A stretch of DNA of 13,666 nt from positions 1 through 13,666 of the forward strand of contig JACDHU010000018.1 of NCBI GenBank assembly GCA_013820865.1, in the 5' to 3' direction. This DNA is from Chloroflexota bacterium (GTDB taxonomy: Bacteria; Chloroflexota; Limnocylindria; QHBO01). The position numbers were made by a program, and so were the translations under genes. Positions 6,451-13,023 of the stretch are shown here, piece after piece (the first letter of the stretch is position 1; every line of letters begins with the position of its first letter). Below the pieces are notes generated by a model. It was not told the DNA's origin, made no database searches, and saw only the letters and a program-made list of their open reading frames with translations.

Positions 6451-7205
6451 CCTCGCGTATCGAGCTGATCGCTCTCGACGGCATTGGTGAGGTCGTCGAG
6501 AGCGACGACCTCGCGGCATTGATCGCCGATGCAGCCACGACCTCCAGCATCCGCCTGACCGATGCCGACGTGGTCGTCGTCACCCAGAAGATCGTCTCCA
6601 AGGCGGAGGGCCGGCTGGTCGAGCTGGCATCGGTCGAGCCGTCCGACTTCGCGCGAGACTGGGCTTCACGCTGGGACCGCGACCCACGACAGGTTGAGCT
6701 GGTCCTGCGGGAATCGGCATCCATCGTGCGCATGGCGACCGGCGGGCTGATCATCAGTCGCACCCGCCACGGCCTGGTGTGCGCCAATGCCGGTGTGGAC
6801 GTGTCGAACGTCGGCGGGGGAGAGATTGCGTCTCTGCTGCCCGAAGATCCGGACGCATCGGCACGCGCCATCCGTGAGGGGTTGCGGGGGCGGGCCGGCA
6901 CAGCTCCCGCGGTCATCATCAGCGACTCGTTCGGCCGGTCATGGCGCAACGGCATCGTGAACGTGGCAATCGGATCGGCCGGGATCGAGGCACTGCTTGA
7001 CCTGCGCGGCGAGCCGGACGCCTCCGGTCGACCGATGCGCGCCACGATCATCGCGGTGGCGGACCAGCTGGCATCGGCCGCGGACTTGGCCGGTGGCAAG
7101 GTCGAGCAGCGTCCGGTCGTCGTGGTGCGGGGCTACAGTTGGCGCCCGTCGGAGGTGGGCGCATCGGTCGTGGTCATGGAGCCGGAGCGCGACCTGTTCC
7201 CGTAG
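6447..7205 (+). CDS. cofE: Coenzyme F420-0:L-glutamate ligase CofE
   Basis: CofE adds gamma-linked glutamates to F420-0 using GTP. The 252-residue product carries VTQKIVSKAEGR around 45-56, the signature nucleotide/metal segment. It also carries ANAGVDVSN at 113-121, LPEDPDASA at 131-139, SDSFGRSWRNG at 159-169, VAIGSAGI and ADQLASAADL at 205-214, in the usual order and at the usual length. It is a stand-alone ligase: the nitroreductase-like C-terminal domain found in FbiB of mycobacteria is absent. The start overlaps the cofC stop by four bases (ATGA), indicating coupled translation. It ends 9 bases before the convergent NTF2-like gene, with no terminator hairpin visible in that gap. Confidence 0.95.
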   Translation: MTSRIELIALDGIGEVVESDDLAALIADAATTSSIRLTDADVVVVTQKIVSKAEGRLVELASVEPSDFARDWASRWDRDPRQVELVLRESASIVRMATGGLIISRTRHGLVCANAGVDVSNVGGGEIASLLPEDPDASARAIREGLRGRAGTAPAVIISDSFGRSWRNGIVNVAIGSAGIEALLDLRGEPDASGRPMRATIIAVADQLASAADLAGGKVEQRPVVVVRGYSWRPSEVGASVVVMEPERDLFP

Positions 7206-7214
7206 GCGTGCGGG

Positions 7215-7550
7215 TCAGTTCGGCTGCAGAAAGAGGGCGACAATCTGACCGCCCTCGACCCGGAAGTTGGCCTCGACATTCATGGGCGGGACGCCGGGAC
7301 GCATGACAGTCAGATCGGCAATGTAGCTGGAGCCCATGTTGCGGCTGTCGTTGGTGAACATGCGGAAGCCGTCGCCGGCGCGGATGAACCAGCCGCCGAC
7401 CTTGTCGCGACCACGCAGGTTTGTGCGTTCGTCGCCCCCCGGCACGCTGATGCCCAGGACGGCATTCTCCGCGAACAGCTCGACCGCCTTGTCGCGGCGG
7501 TCGTCATTGATGAGCTCGAAGAAGAGATCGACGGTTTCGGTGGCACCCAT
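7215..7550 (-). CDS. NTF2/SnoaL-like fold protein
   Basis: The 111-residue product fits the small cone-shaped NTF2/SnoaL family. An N-terminal helix (TVDLFFELINDDRRDKAVELF) is followed by a strand with AENAVLGISVPGG, then a helix NLRGRDKVGGWFIRAGDGF, and a set of strands ending EANFRVEGGQIVALFLQPN. Members are soluble enzymes (isomerases, cyclases, hydrolases) or binding domains, and the fold does not predict activity. No clear catalytic Asp/His pair can be assigned by eye. The ATG at 7550 has TAGACT ending 9 bases upstream and no Shine-Dalgarno. The promoter region is shared with the divergent homoserine dehydrogenase gene, and the 3' end faces cofE. Confidence 0.75.
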   Translation of the reverse strand: MGATETVDLFFELINDDRRDKAVELFAENAVLGISVPGGDERTNLRGRDKVGGWFIRAGDGFRMFTNDSRNMGSSYIADLTVMRPGVPPMNVEANFRVEGGQIVALFLQPN

Positions 7551-7559
7551 ATCGGCTTC

Positions 7560-7565
7560 AGTCTA
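7560..7565 (-). promoter_or_regulatory. Candidate leaderless -10 (TAGACT) for the NTF2-like gene
   Basis: On the minus strand TAGACT ends 9 bases before the ATG at 7550. It is an exact mirror of the TAGACT at 7580-7585 that serves the opposite gene, with only 14 bases between the two. Confidence 0.5.
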
Positions 7566-7579
7566 GCGCCGATGCCGCA

Positions 7580-7585
7580 TAGACT
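7580..7585 (+). promoter_or_regulatory. Candidate leaderless -10 (TAGACT) for homoserine dehydrogenase
   Basis: TAGACT ends 7 bases before the ATG at 7593. TTCAGT at 7557-7562 could be a -35 with a 17-base spacer; it overlaps the -10 of the divergent gene. Confidence 0.55.
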
Positions 7586-7592
7586 GCGCATC

Positions 7593-8503
7593 ATGGAACG
7601 GCTGCGCATCGGACTCATTGGTTGGGGCACGGTTGGCTCTGCGCTTGGCGAGCTCGTGCTCAGCGGTCCGCTGCCGCTCGAGTTGGCGTCAGTCTCTGTG
7701 CGGAATCGGGACCGGGTCGGCCTGCCGAAAGGTGTCGCGCTTGGGAATCCCGAGGAAGCCTTGAGCGCCGATGTCGTGGTCGAACTGGCGGTGGCATTGA
7801 CGGTCCCCTTGAGTGGGCGCGCGCGGCGCTTGACCGTGGCATCCCCTACGTCACGGCCAATAAGGCCCTGCTCGCCACGCATGGCGGTGAGCTCGCGGAG
7901 CTCGCGGAGCGGCGGGTCGCAGCCCTCCTCGGCAGTGCGAGCGTCGGAGGAGGCACGCCCATGATCGAGGCAGTCACGCACCTCGCCGCGACGGGCGCCA
8001 TTGAAGGCATCCGTGGCATCGTGAATGCCACCACGACTTACATCCTGTCGGCCATGGGCGAAGGCCGCAGCTACGACGAGGCGCTGCGCGAGGCCCAGGA
8101 GGCGGGCTATGCCGAGGCCGATCCCAGCTTCGACGTCGACGGCCGCGACGCGGCTCAGAAGCTCGCGATCCTGGCATCGGTGGCGTGGGGCCGCTGGCGA
8201 CCGGAGACCGACGTGATGACCTCCGGGATCGTTGGCGTTCCCGTGGCTACCGGCGAGACCGTCCGCCTGGTGGCCGAGGCCACCCGGGACGGCATGACCG
8301 TTTCGCCGATGCCGGTTGCGCCGAACGATCCGCTGGCTCGGACGGCTGGCGTCGAGAGCATGCTGGAGATCACGGTCACGGGCGCGGGCGTGTTCCGGAT
8401 GTCCGGACCGGGAGCCGGCGGGCGGGTGACTGCCGGAGCCGTCTACGCCGACCTTGCCCGACTGGTGGCAGACGAGCGTCCGATCCTGTTCGGCTCCCGC
8501 TGA
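7593..8503 (+). pseudogene. hom: Homoserine dehydrogenase, interrupted by a one-base frameshift
   Basis: The gene encodes NAD(P)-dependent reduction of aspartate semialdehyde to homoserine, for threonine and methionine. Frame one (from ATG 7593) gives the Rossmann start GLIGWGTVGSALGELV at residues 7-22 and runs to VVVELA at 61-66. The sequence then shifts: from about 7790 the next frame continues GGIDGPLEWARAALDRGIPYVTANKALLATHGG. The junction reads GCGGTGG where GCGGGTGG would keep the frame, so a single G is missing. Corrected length is 303 residues with no ACT domain. Other motifs are the catalytic Lys 91 in TANKALLA and the substrate region GYAEADPSFDVDGRDAAQKLAIL at 172-194. NATTTYIL (145-152) stands where the family usually has NGTTNYIL. 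The promoter hexamer is TAGACT at 7580. An assembly error, a recent pseudogene or a slippage site are all possible; the otherwise intact second half favours an error or a very recent lesion. Confidence 0.85.
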
Positions 8504-8570
8504 GCCGACACGCGGCCGAATATCTGCGTGGGTTGGCGTCGAAGCCCATGTGTCGAGAGTCGATCTTCGC

Positions 8571-8576
8571 TATCGT
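8571..8576 (+). promoter_or_regulatory. Candidate leaderless -10 (TATCGT) for asd
   Basis: TATCGT ends 6 bases before the asd ATG at 8583, with no Shine-Dalgarno. It lies in the 79-base gap after hom, so asd and the two genes coupled to it may have a promoter independent of hom. Confidence 0.5.
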
Positions 8577-8582
8577 CATGCG

Positions 8583-9620
8583 ATGACGGATTCGGATTGG
8601 CCGATCGTTGGGGTCGCGGGCGCGCGCGGCGTGGTGGGCGGCGTGTTCTGTTCCATCTTGGCCGACGCGGGCTTGCCGGCCGAAAACCTGCGCGCCTACG
8701 GTCACCTCGAGGGTAATACGCTCGAATACCGCGGCTCATCGGTCAAGGTGAATTTCCTGACCGATGACAGCGCGCGGGAGCTCGATGTCCTGTTCCTCGC
8801 CGTCGATGGGGTGCAGAGCAAAGAAATCATGGCCGGGCCGGGTGCACGGATCCCGCTGGTGGTCGACAATTCGAGCGCCTTCCGCCTGGCCGATGGCGTC
8901 CCGCTCATCGTACCGGAAGCGAATGCCCACGCCGCCCGAAATCGGACCGGCAACCTGATCGCGAATCCCAACTGCACGACGGCGGCGGCCGTGGTCGCGC
9001 TGGCGCCGATCCGCGATCTCGCCGGTCTCGCGTCGGTCGACCTGGCCAGCTACCAGGCGGTGAGCGGCGCCGGCCGCAAGGGCCTGGATGCCTTCGAGGC
9101 GGAGCGCGGAACAGAGCACCGGGACCGCGCGGCGGATTCGCCATTTCATGGGCGGATCGCGGATTCCGTGGTGCCGCAGATCGACGTGCTGGACGAGCAC
9201 GGCTGGACCGGCGAGGAGAACAAGATCCACGCCGAGCTGCGCAAGATCCTGGAGCTCCCGTCGCTCGATGTCGCCGCGACGACGGTGCGCGTGGCGGTGC
9301 ATACCGGACATTCGGTCGCGCTCCACATTCGCACCGAGCGCGACACAACCGTTGCCGACCTAGAGCGCGTGCTGCGCAATGCGCCCGGCCTCGAGTACCG
9401 TCCGGCCGATGGATCCGAGCGTCATCCCATGCCACTCGACATCGAGGGTCGCGACCCGGTGCTGGTCGGGCGCCTGCGCGCCATTCCCGGCCGGGACCGC
9501 GGCTTCGCGCTCTGGGTGAGCAGCGATAACCTCCGCAAGGGCGCGGCGCTCAACGCCATCCAATCGGCCGCGGCCGCCGATCCCGAGCGGTTCGGCCGCC
9601 TGCTCCCGCCTCTACGGTGA
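8583..9620 (+). CDS. asd: Aspartate-semialdehyde dehydrogenase
   Basis: Asd reduces aspartyl phosphate to aspartate semialdehyde with NADPH, the branch point to lysine, threonine and methionine. The 345-residue product has the N-terminal nucleotide loop GVAGARGVVGG at 10-20, DNSSAFR at 95-101, and the catalytic Cys 131 in NPNCTTAA. It also has YQAVSGAGRKG at 157-167, EENKIHAELRKIL at 211-223, and RVAVHTGHS at 236-244 with the general-base His 243. All family motifs are present and the length is normal. Its substrate partner hom lies directly upstream. The GTG start of the following VOC gene overlaps its stop (GTGA), so it heads a coupled asd-VOC-DUF885 transcript. The ATG at 8583 follows a TANNNT hexamer by 6 bases and leads straight into the Rossmann fold. 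Confidence 0.95.
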   Translation: MTDSDWPIVGVAGARGVVGGVFCSILADAGLPAENLRAYGHLEGNTLEYRGSSVKVNFLTDDSARELDVLFLAVDGVQSKEIMAGPGARIPLVVDNSSAFRLADGVPLIVPEANAHAARNRTGNLIANPNCTTAAAVVALAPIRDLAGLASVDLASYQAVSGAGRKGLDAFEAERGTEHRDRAADSPFHGRIADSVVPQIDVLDEHGWTGEENKIHAELRKILELPSLDVAATTVRVAVHTGHSVALHIRTERDTTVADLERVLRNAPGLEYRPADGSERHPMPLDIEGRDPVLVGRLRAIPGRDRGFALWVSSDNLRKGAALNAIQSAAAADPERFGRLLPPLR

Positions 9621-9976
9621 GCGGCGTTGGCTTCATCGGCTTTCGAACCGATCGGTTCGAGGAGATGATCGGCTTCTTTCGCGACCTCATCGACCTGGAG
9701 ATCGTGAGTGAGGCGCCTGGTGCGACATGGTTCCGCCTCGGCACAGATGCGGAGCTCCACGTCTATGCCGACACAGATCCGGACCACGCCTTCTTCACCA
9801 CCGGTCCTGTGGTCGGGCTGCGGGTACGCGACGTGGACGCGACTCGCGAGCGCATGGAGGAGGCTGGCCTTGAGATGCTGACGGAGGTCGAGCGCACCCA
9901 TGACGCCGCGTGGTGCCATTTCCGCGCTCCGGATGGGACGGTGCTGGAGATCATTGGCCCAGAGGTTGATGCATGA
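9617..9976 (+). CDS. VOC-superfamily (glyoxalase/bleomycin-resistance fold) protein
   Basis: The 119-residue product has the repeated beta-alpha-beta-beta-beta layout of a single VOC domain. The first half is GVGFIGFRTDRFEEMIGFFRDLI followed by strands including TWFRLGTDAELHVY; the second half is GPVVGLRVRDVDATRERMEEAG followed by WCHFRAPDGTVLEIIG. PDG...LEIIG at the end is highly typical, and Glu in LEII is the usual second-half metal ligand. The first-strand His or Glu ligand is not obvious in the opening strand, so metal binding is uncertain. Such proteins act as small-molecule lyases, epimerases, dioxygenases or binding proteins; the substrate is unknown. Both ends overlap neighbours by four bases (GTGA with asd, ATGA with the DUF885 gene), which ties its expression to both. 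Confidence 0.85.
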   Translation: MSGVGFIGFRTDRFEEMIGFFRDLIDLEIVSEAPGATWFRLGTDAELHVYADTDPDHAFFTTGPVVGLRVRDVDATRERMEEAGLEMLTEVERTHDAAWCHFRAPDGTVLEIIGPEVDA

Positions 9977-11604
9977 CGTCCTTCGCCGAGCTGACCAACG
10001 AGTTCCTCGACGCGGAGTTCGATGACTCGCCGGTACGCGCCAGCGGACTTGGCCTGACCGAGTACGACGAGCGGCTGGACGATCTGTCGGAGGCCGCCTT
10101 CGAGCGGCGCAGTGCCGCAGACACCGCCTGGCTCAACCGATTCCGCGACCTTGATGTCGGCAGCCTCGGATTCGACGAGCAGATCGACCGCGATCTCGTG
10201 ATCAGCATCCTGCGCGGGCGGCAGATCCTCGACGACTTCCAGGTCTGGCGGCGCCAGCCGGACACCTACCTGAATCCAGGCATGCAGGGCATTTTCAGCC
10301 TCTTCCTGCACCGATTGCGCCCGATGGACCAGCTCGTGAGCGCGTCCATCTCCCGCATGAAGCTCATCCCCGGCAACCTCGAGGCTGGGAAGCGCAACCT
10401 GCGGCCGGACATGGTGCCGGAGATCTTCCTCGACCGGGCGGCGAACCAGGCCCGCGCCGGCGCGAAGTACGTCCGCGAGATCCTCCCGGCCCAGATCGAG
10501 GACGCCGCCCTGAGCGCGAAGCTGGCCGAGGCGGGGGAGGCGGCCGGATCGGCCTACGACGGCTATGTCGCCTACCTGGAGGAGATGCGGCCCAACGCGA
10601 CCGGTGAATGGATGCTCGGCGAGGACCGATACAGCGCCCTGCTCCGAGAGAAGGAGCTGCTCGGATTCGGCGCGCGCGAGCTGCGTGATCGCGGTCAGGC
10701 CGCGTATGACGAGCTGGCGATCGATCTGACCCGCTGTGCCCGCGAGCTTCGGGACACCGATGACTGGAAGCAGGTCCTCGATGAACTCAACGAGGATCAT
10801 CCACGCACGCCGGAGGAGATGCGCATCGGCTACGAGGACTGGACGGAGCGCGCGCGTGTCTTTCTGCGCGAGCATCGGCTCACGAGCTTCCCGGAAGGGG
10901 AAGAATGCGCGGTCGTGCCATCGCCGCCCTTCCAGCGGCCGGTCCTGGCGGTCGCCAGCTACATGCAGCCGCCGCCATTCAGCGACCGAATGCTCGGCCA
11001 CTTCTTCGTGCCCTTCCCACCGGATGGCGCCTCGGAGGAAGAAATCCAGAAGCGACTGGCTTCGAATTCCTACCCGGGCATCCCGACGACGGCGGTCCAC
11101 GAGGCATATCCGGGCCACCACTGGCACCTCGTGATGATGAAGTCGAATCCGTCGCGCCTGCGCCAGGTGTACCGCACGCCCTATTTCAGCGAGGGCTGGG
11201 CCCTGTACGCCGAGAGGATGATGCGCGAGCAGGGCTTCTTCACCGACATGCGGCACGAGATGAACCAGTACGAGGCCACCATCTTCCGCGCGGCGCGCAT
11301 CGTGGTGGACACGAGCCTGCACATGGGCGAGATGACCTGGGACGAGGCGGTCACATACATGACCACCAAGACCGGTCTGACCGAGCCTACCGCGAAGGCC
11401 GAGGTCACCCGCTACTGTGCCTGGCCCACCCAGGCGTCGTCCTACCTGACCGGATGCCTGGAGATCGTGCGCATCCGCGAGGCCTTCTTCGCTGCGCACG
11501 GATCTTCAGATACCGATGCGCTGCGCGCCTTCCACAACGGCATCACGTCGTCTGGCGGCCTGCCAATCGCTTTGGCGGAGCGCGCCGTCCTCGCCACCGC
11601 CTGA
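9973..11604 (+). CDS. DUF885-family metallohydrolase (putative peptidase)
   Basis: The 543-residue product matches the DUF885 family, all-helical proteins related in fold to HExxH metallopeptidases. The zinc-site motif HEAYPGHH lies at residues 376-383, and SEGWALYAE follows at 406-414, where the second Glu-bearing helix of the active site is expected. The N-terminal half has the typical FDEQIDRDLVISILR segment near 66-80 and later PDTYLNP. No signal peptide or membrane helix is visible at the N-terminus, so it is probably cytoplasmic, unlike many relatives that are secreted lipoproteins. Length is normal for the family. Peptide or ester hydrolysis is inferred from the motif only. The ATG overlaps the stop of the VOC gene (ATGA). 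A weak hairpin GCGG/CCGC in the 81-base gap after it has no T-run, so no terminator can be claimed. Confidence 0.88.
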   Translation: MTSFAELTNEFLDAEFDDSPVRASGLGLTEYDERLDDLSEAAFERRSAADTAWLNRFRDLDVGSLGFDEQIDRDLVISILRGRQILDDFQVWRRQPDTYLNPGMQGIFSLFLHRLRPMDQLVSASISRMKLIPGNLEAGKRNLRPDMVPEIFLDRAANQARAGAKYVREILPAQIEDAALSAKLAEAGEAAGSAYDGYVAYLEEMRPNATGEWMLGEDRYSALLREKELLGFGARELRDRGQAAYDELAIDLTRCARELRDTDDWKQVLDELNEDHPRTPEEMRIGYEDWTERARVFLREHRLTSFPEGEECAVVPSPPFQRPVLAVASYMQPPPFSDRMLGHFFVPFPPDGASEEEIQKRLASNSYPGIPTTAVHEAYPGHHWHLVMMKSNPSRLRQVYRTPYFSEGWALYAERMMREQGFFTDMRHEMNQYEATIFRAARIVVDTSLHMGEMTWDEAVTYMTTKTGLTEPTAKAEVTRYCAWPTQASSYLTGCLEIVRIREAFFAAHGSSDTDALRAFHNGITSSGGLPIALAERAVLATA

Positions 11605-11685
11605 TCATCAGGCTGCGGCCGCGCGGGTGGTCATCGGAGCCGACTGCGGCTAACATCCGCATAACACTATCGAGGCGTTTCCTTC

Positions 11686-11862
11686 ATGTTCCTTCTCGGA
11701 TACATCGATCCGGGCTCCGGCACCATGCTGTTCCAGGTCATCTTGGCCGGCATCGTGGCGGTGCCATTCTTCTTCCGCCAGGCAATCAGCAACACCTGGC
11801 ATCGACTCCGTGGCGAACGCTCGCAGGATTCGACCTCCACGGTGGCCGACCCCAAGGATTGA
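11686..11862 (+). CDS. 58-residue membrane microprotein with a YIDPGSG N-terminal motif
   Basis: ATG 11686 opens a 58-residue reading frame ending in TGA at 11862, four bases before the convergent alcohol dehydrogenase stop. The product starts MFLLGYIDPGSGTM, then has one strong hydrophobic helix at about 14-30 (LFQVILAGIVAVPFFF), an Arg-rich segment (R31, H39-R40, R42, R45) and a hydrophilic tail. The Y-[IL]-D-P-G-[ST]-G motif followed by a single helix is one I recall from short, widely spread bacterial proteins of unknown function. The positive residues after the helix suggest an N-out, C-in orientation. GAGG at 11672-11675 is a weak ribosome site; TAACAT or the following AT-rich ATAACACTAT (11661-11670) could be a -10. 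Short length makes it easy to miss, but the motif and helix make a chance frame unlikely. Confidence 0.7.
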   Translation: MFLLGYIDPGSGTMLFQVILAGIVAVPFFFRQAISNTWHRLRGERSQDSTSTVADPKD

Positions 11863-11866
11863 CCGC

Positions 11867-13012
11867 TCAGCCGCAGACGCGTTCGTAGGCCGTTCGGAGC
11901 AGTCGCGCCGCCGCTGGCCCATTCGCGGGGAACAGGGAGTTGTCGGCCCGGCCCGGCGTGATCAGCTCGCCTTCGATGGCCTCGAGCGCCGTGCTCGATG
12001 ACACGTGCGCCGTCAGAATGGCGGCCATCCCGACATCTCGAAACAGCTGATACAGCGCATCGACACCCTGGGTGGCCGATGCGACCCCGAGCGCCCCGGC
12101 GATCAGCGCCGCCCGATCCGGATGCGTCTCTGCGAGCGCGCGCAGGATCTCGGGCAGAGTCAGGCTGCAGGCGATGCCGTGCGGCACCCCGAACCGCGAG
12201 GTCATCGGATACGAGATCGAATGGGCCAGCGCCGTCCGAGTGTTGCTCATGGCCAGCCCAGCGACGAGCGCCGCCGACAGGAGTCGTTCGCGGACGGCCA
12301 GGTTGTCCGGGTTGTCGAGCGCCCGTACCAGAGCGGCCGGAATGAGACCGATGGCGCGCACCGCGAGCGCGTCCGAGACCGGGTTGGCGGCGCGATTCCA
12401 GATCGCCTCCATGGCATGCGACAGCGCGTCGAGGGCCGTCGCCACCGTCGTCGCGCGGGGCACGCTCAGTGTGAGCTGCGGATCCAACACGGCGTGCTCG
12501 GGGTACAGCGACGGATGCGCGACCGAGTATTTCCGGCCGTTCGCCTCGTCCCAGATGGTCCCCCACATCGTCACCTCGCTGCCCGTTCCGGCCGTCGTCG
12601 GAATGGCCAGGATCGGCGGCGCAGCCACTTCCTGGGCAAACGGCGCACCATCCCGCAGGTGGGCCGATAACCAGTTCGCCTCGCCCGCGTTCGCACACTG
12701 CGCGGCCACGGCCTTGGCCGTGTCGATCACGCTTCCGCCGCCGAGCGCCACGATGAGACCGGTCTCGGGCTGGCTTTCACGGATGGTGTCAAACGCGTTT
12801 GTGGCTGACTCGACCGTCGGGTTCGGCGTCACGCTGGGATAGGTGGCGGCCACGCGACCATCGATGGCGCGGATGAGCCGGTCGAGGTCGCCGCGCCGCT
12901 GCATGCCCTCGGAGGTGAGGACGATGCAGCGCCGTGTCCCGACCAGCTCGCCGATGCCGTCGAGCGCGCCGGCACCGAAGCGAATCCGGACAGGGTTGTA
13001 AAAGGCCGCCAT
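11867..13012 (-). CDS. Iron-containing alcohol dehydrogenase, probable phosphonoacetaldehyde reductase (PhpC-like)
   Basis: The 381-residue product is a group III (iron-dependent) alcohol dehydrogenase. The N-terminal Rossmann domain carries GGGSVIDTAKAVA at 91-103, and the domain junction has PTTAGTGSE at 138-146. The metal ligands are all present: Asp 195 and His 199 in DALSHAMEAIWN, His 264, and His 278 in VPHG. The stretch SHAMEAIWNRAANPVSD closely resembles what I recall for phosphonoacetaldehyde reductases, which reduce phosphonoacetaldehyde to 2-hydroxyethylphosphonate with NAD(P)H. The gene starts 11 bases after the stop of a phosphonopyruvate decarboxylase, the enzyme that makes that aldehyde, and this context is the main argument for the substrate. 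The ATG at 13012 was chosen because AAFYNPVRIRFGAG is the usual family opening; upstream in-frame starts lie inside the decarboxylase gene. Alternatives are other short-chain aldehyde reductases. Confidence 0.87.
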   Translation of the reverse strand: MAAFYNPVRIRFGAGALDGIGELVGTRRCIVLTSEGMQRRGDLDRLIRAIDGRVAATYPSVTPNPTVESATNAFDTIRESQPETGLIVALGGGSVIDTAKAVAAQCANAGEANWLSAHLRDGAPFAQEVAAPPILAIPTTAGTGSEVTMWGTIWDEANGRKYSVAHPSLYPEHAVLDPQLTLSVPRATTVATALDALSHAMEAIWNRAANPVSDALAVRAIGLIPAALVRALDNPDNLAVRERLLSAALVAGLAMSNTRTALAHSISYPMTSRFGVPHGIACSLTLPEILRALAETHPDRAALIAGALGVASATQGVDALYQLFRDVGMAAILTAHVSSSTALEAIEGELITPGRADNSLFPANGPAAARLLRTAYERVCG

Positions 13013-13023
13013 GCTCGCGGCGC

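Noticed and set aside
5766..6519. Upstream part of a 358-codon minus-strand frame containing the membrane helices near 5443-5730
   Set aside because: Only the last 95 or so codons look like protein. The rest is antisense to cofC and has shadow-type composition, so the real gene more likely starts at GTG 5765 in another frame.
9763..11499. Open frame of 578 codons on the minus strand
   Set aside because: It lies antisense to the DUF885 gene, which has clear motifs. The long frame follows from GC-rich codon usage in the true gene and its translation shows no recognisable domain.
11667..12698. Minus-strand frame of 343 codons overlapping the alcohol dehydrogenase in another frame
   Set aside because: Shadow of the dehydrogenase and of the microprotein's opposite strand; Arg/Gly-rich with no motifs.
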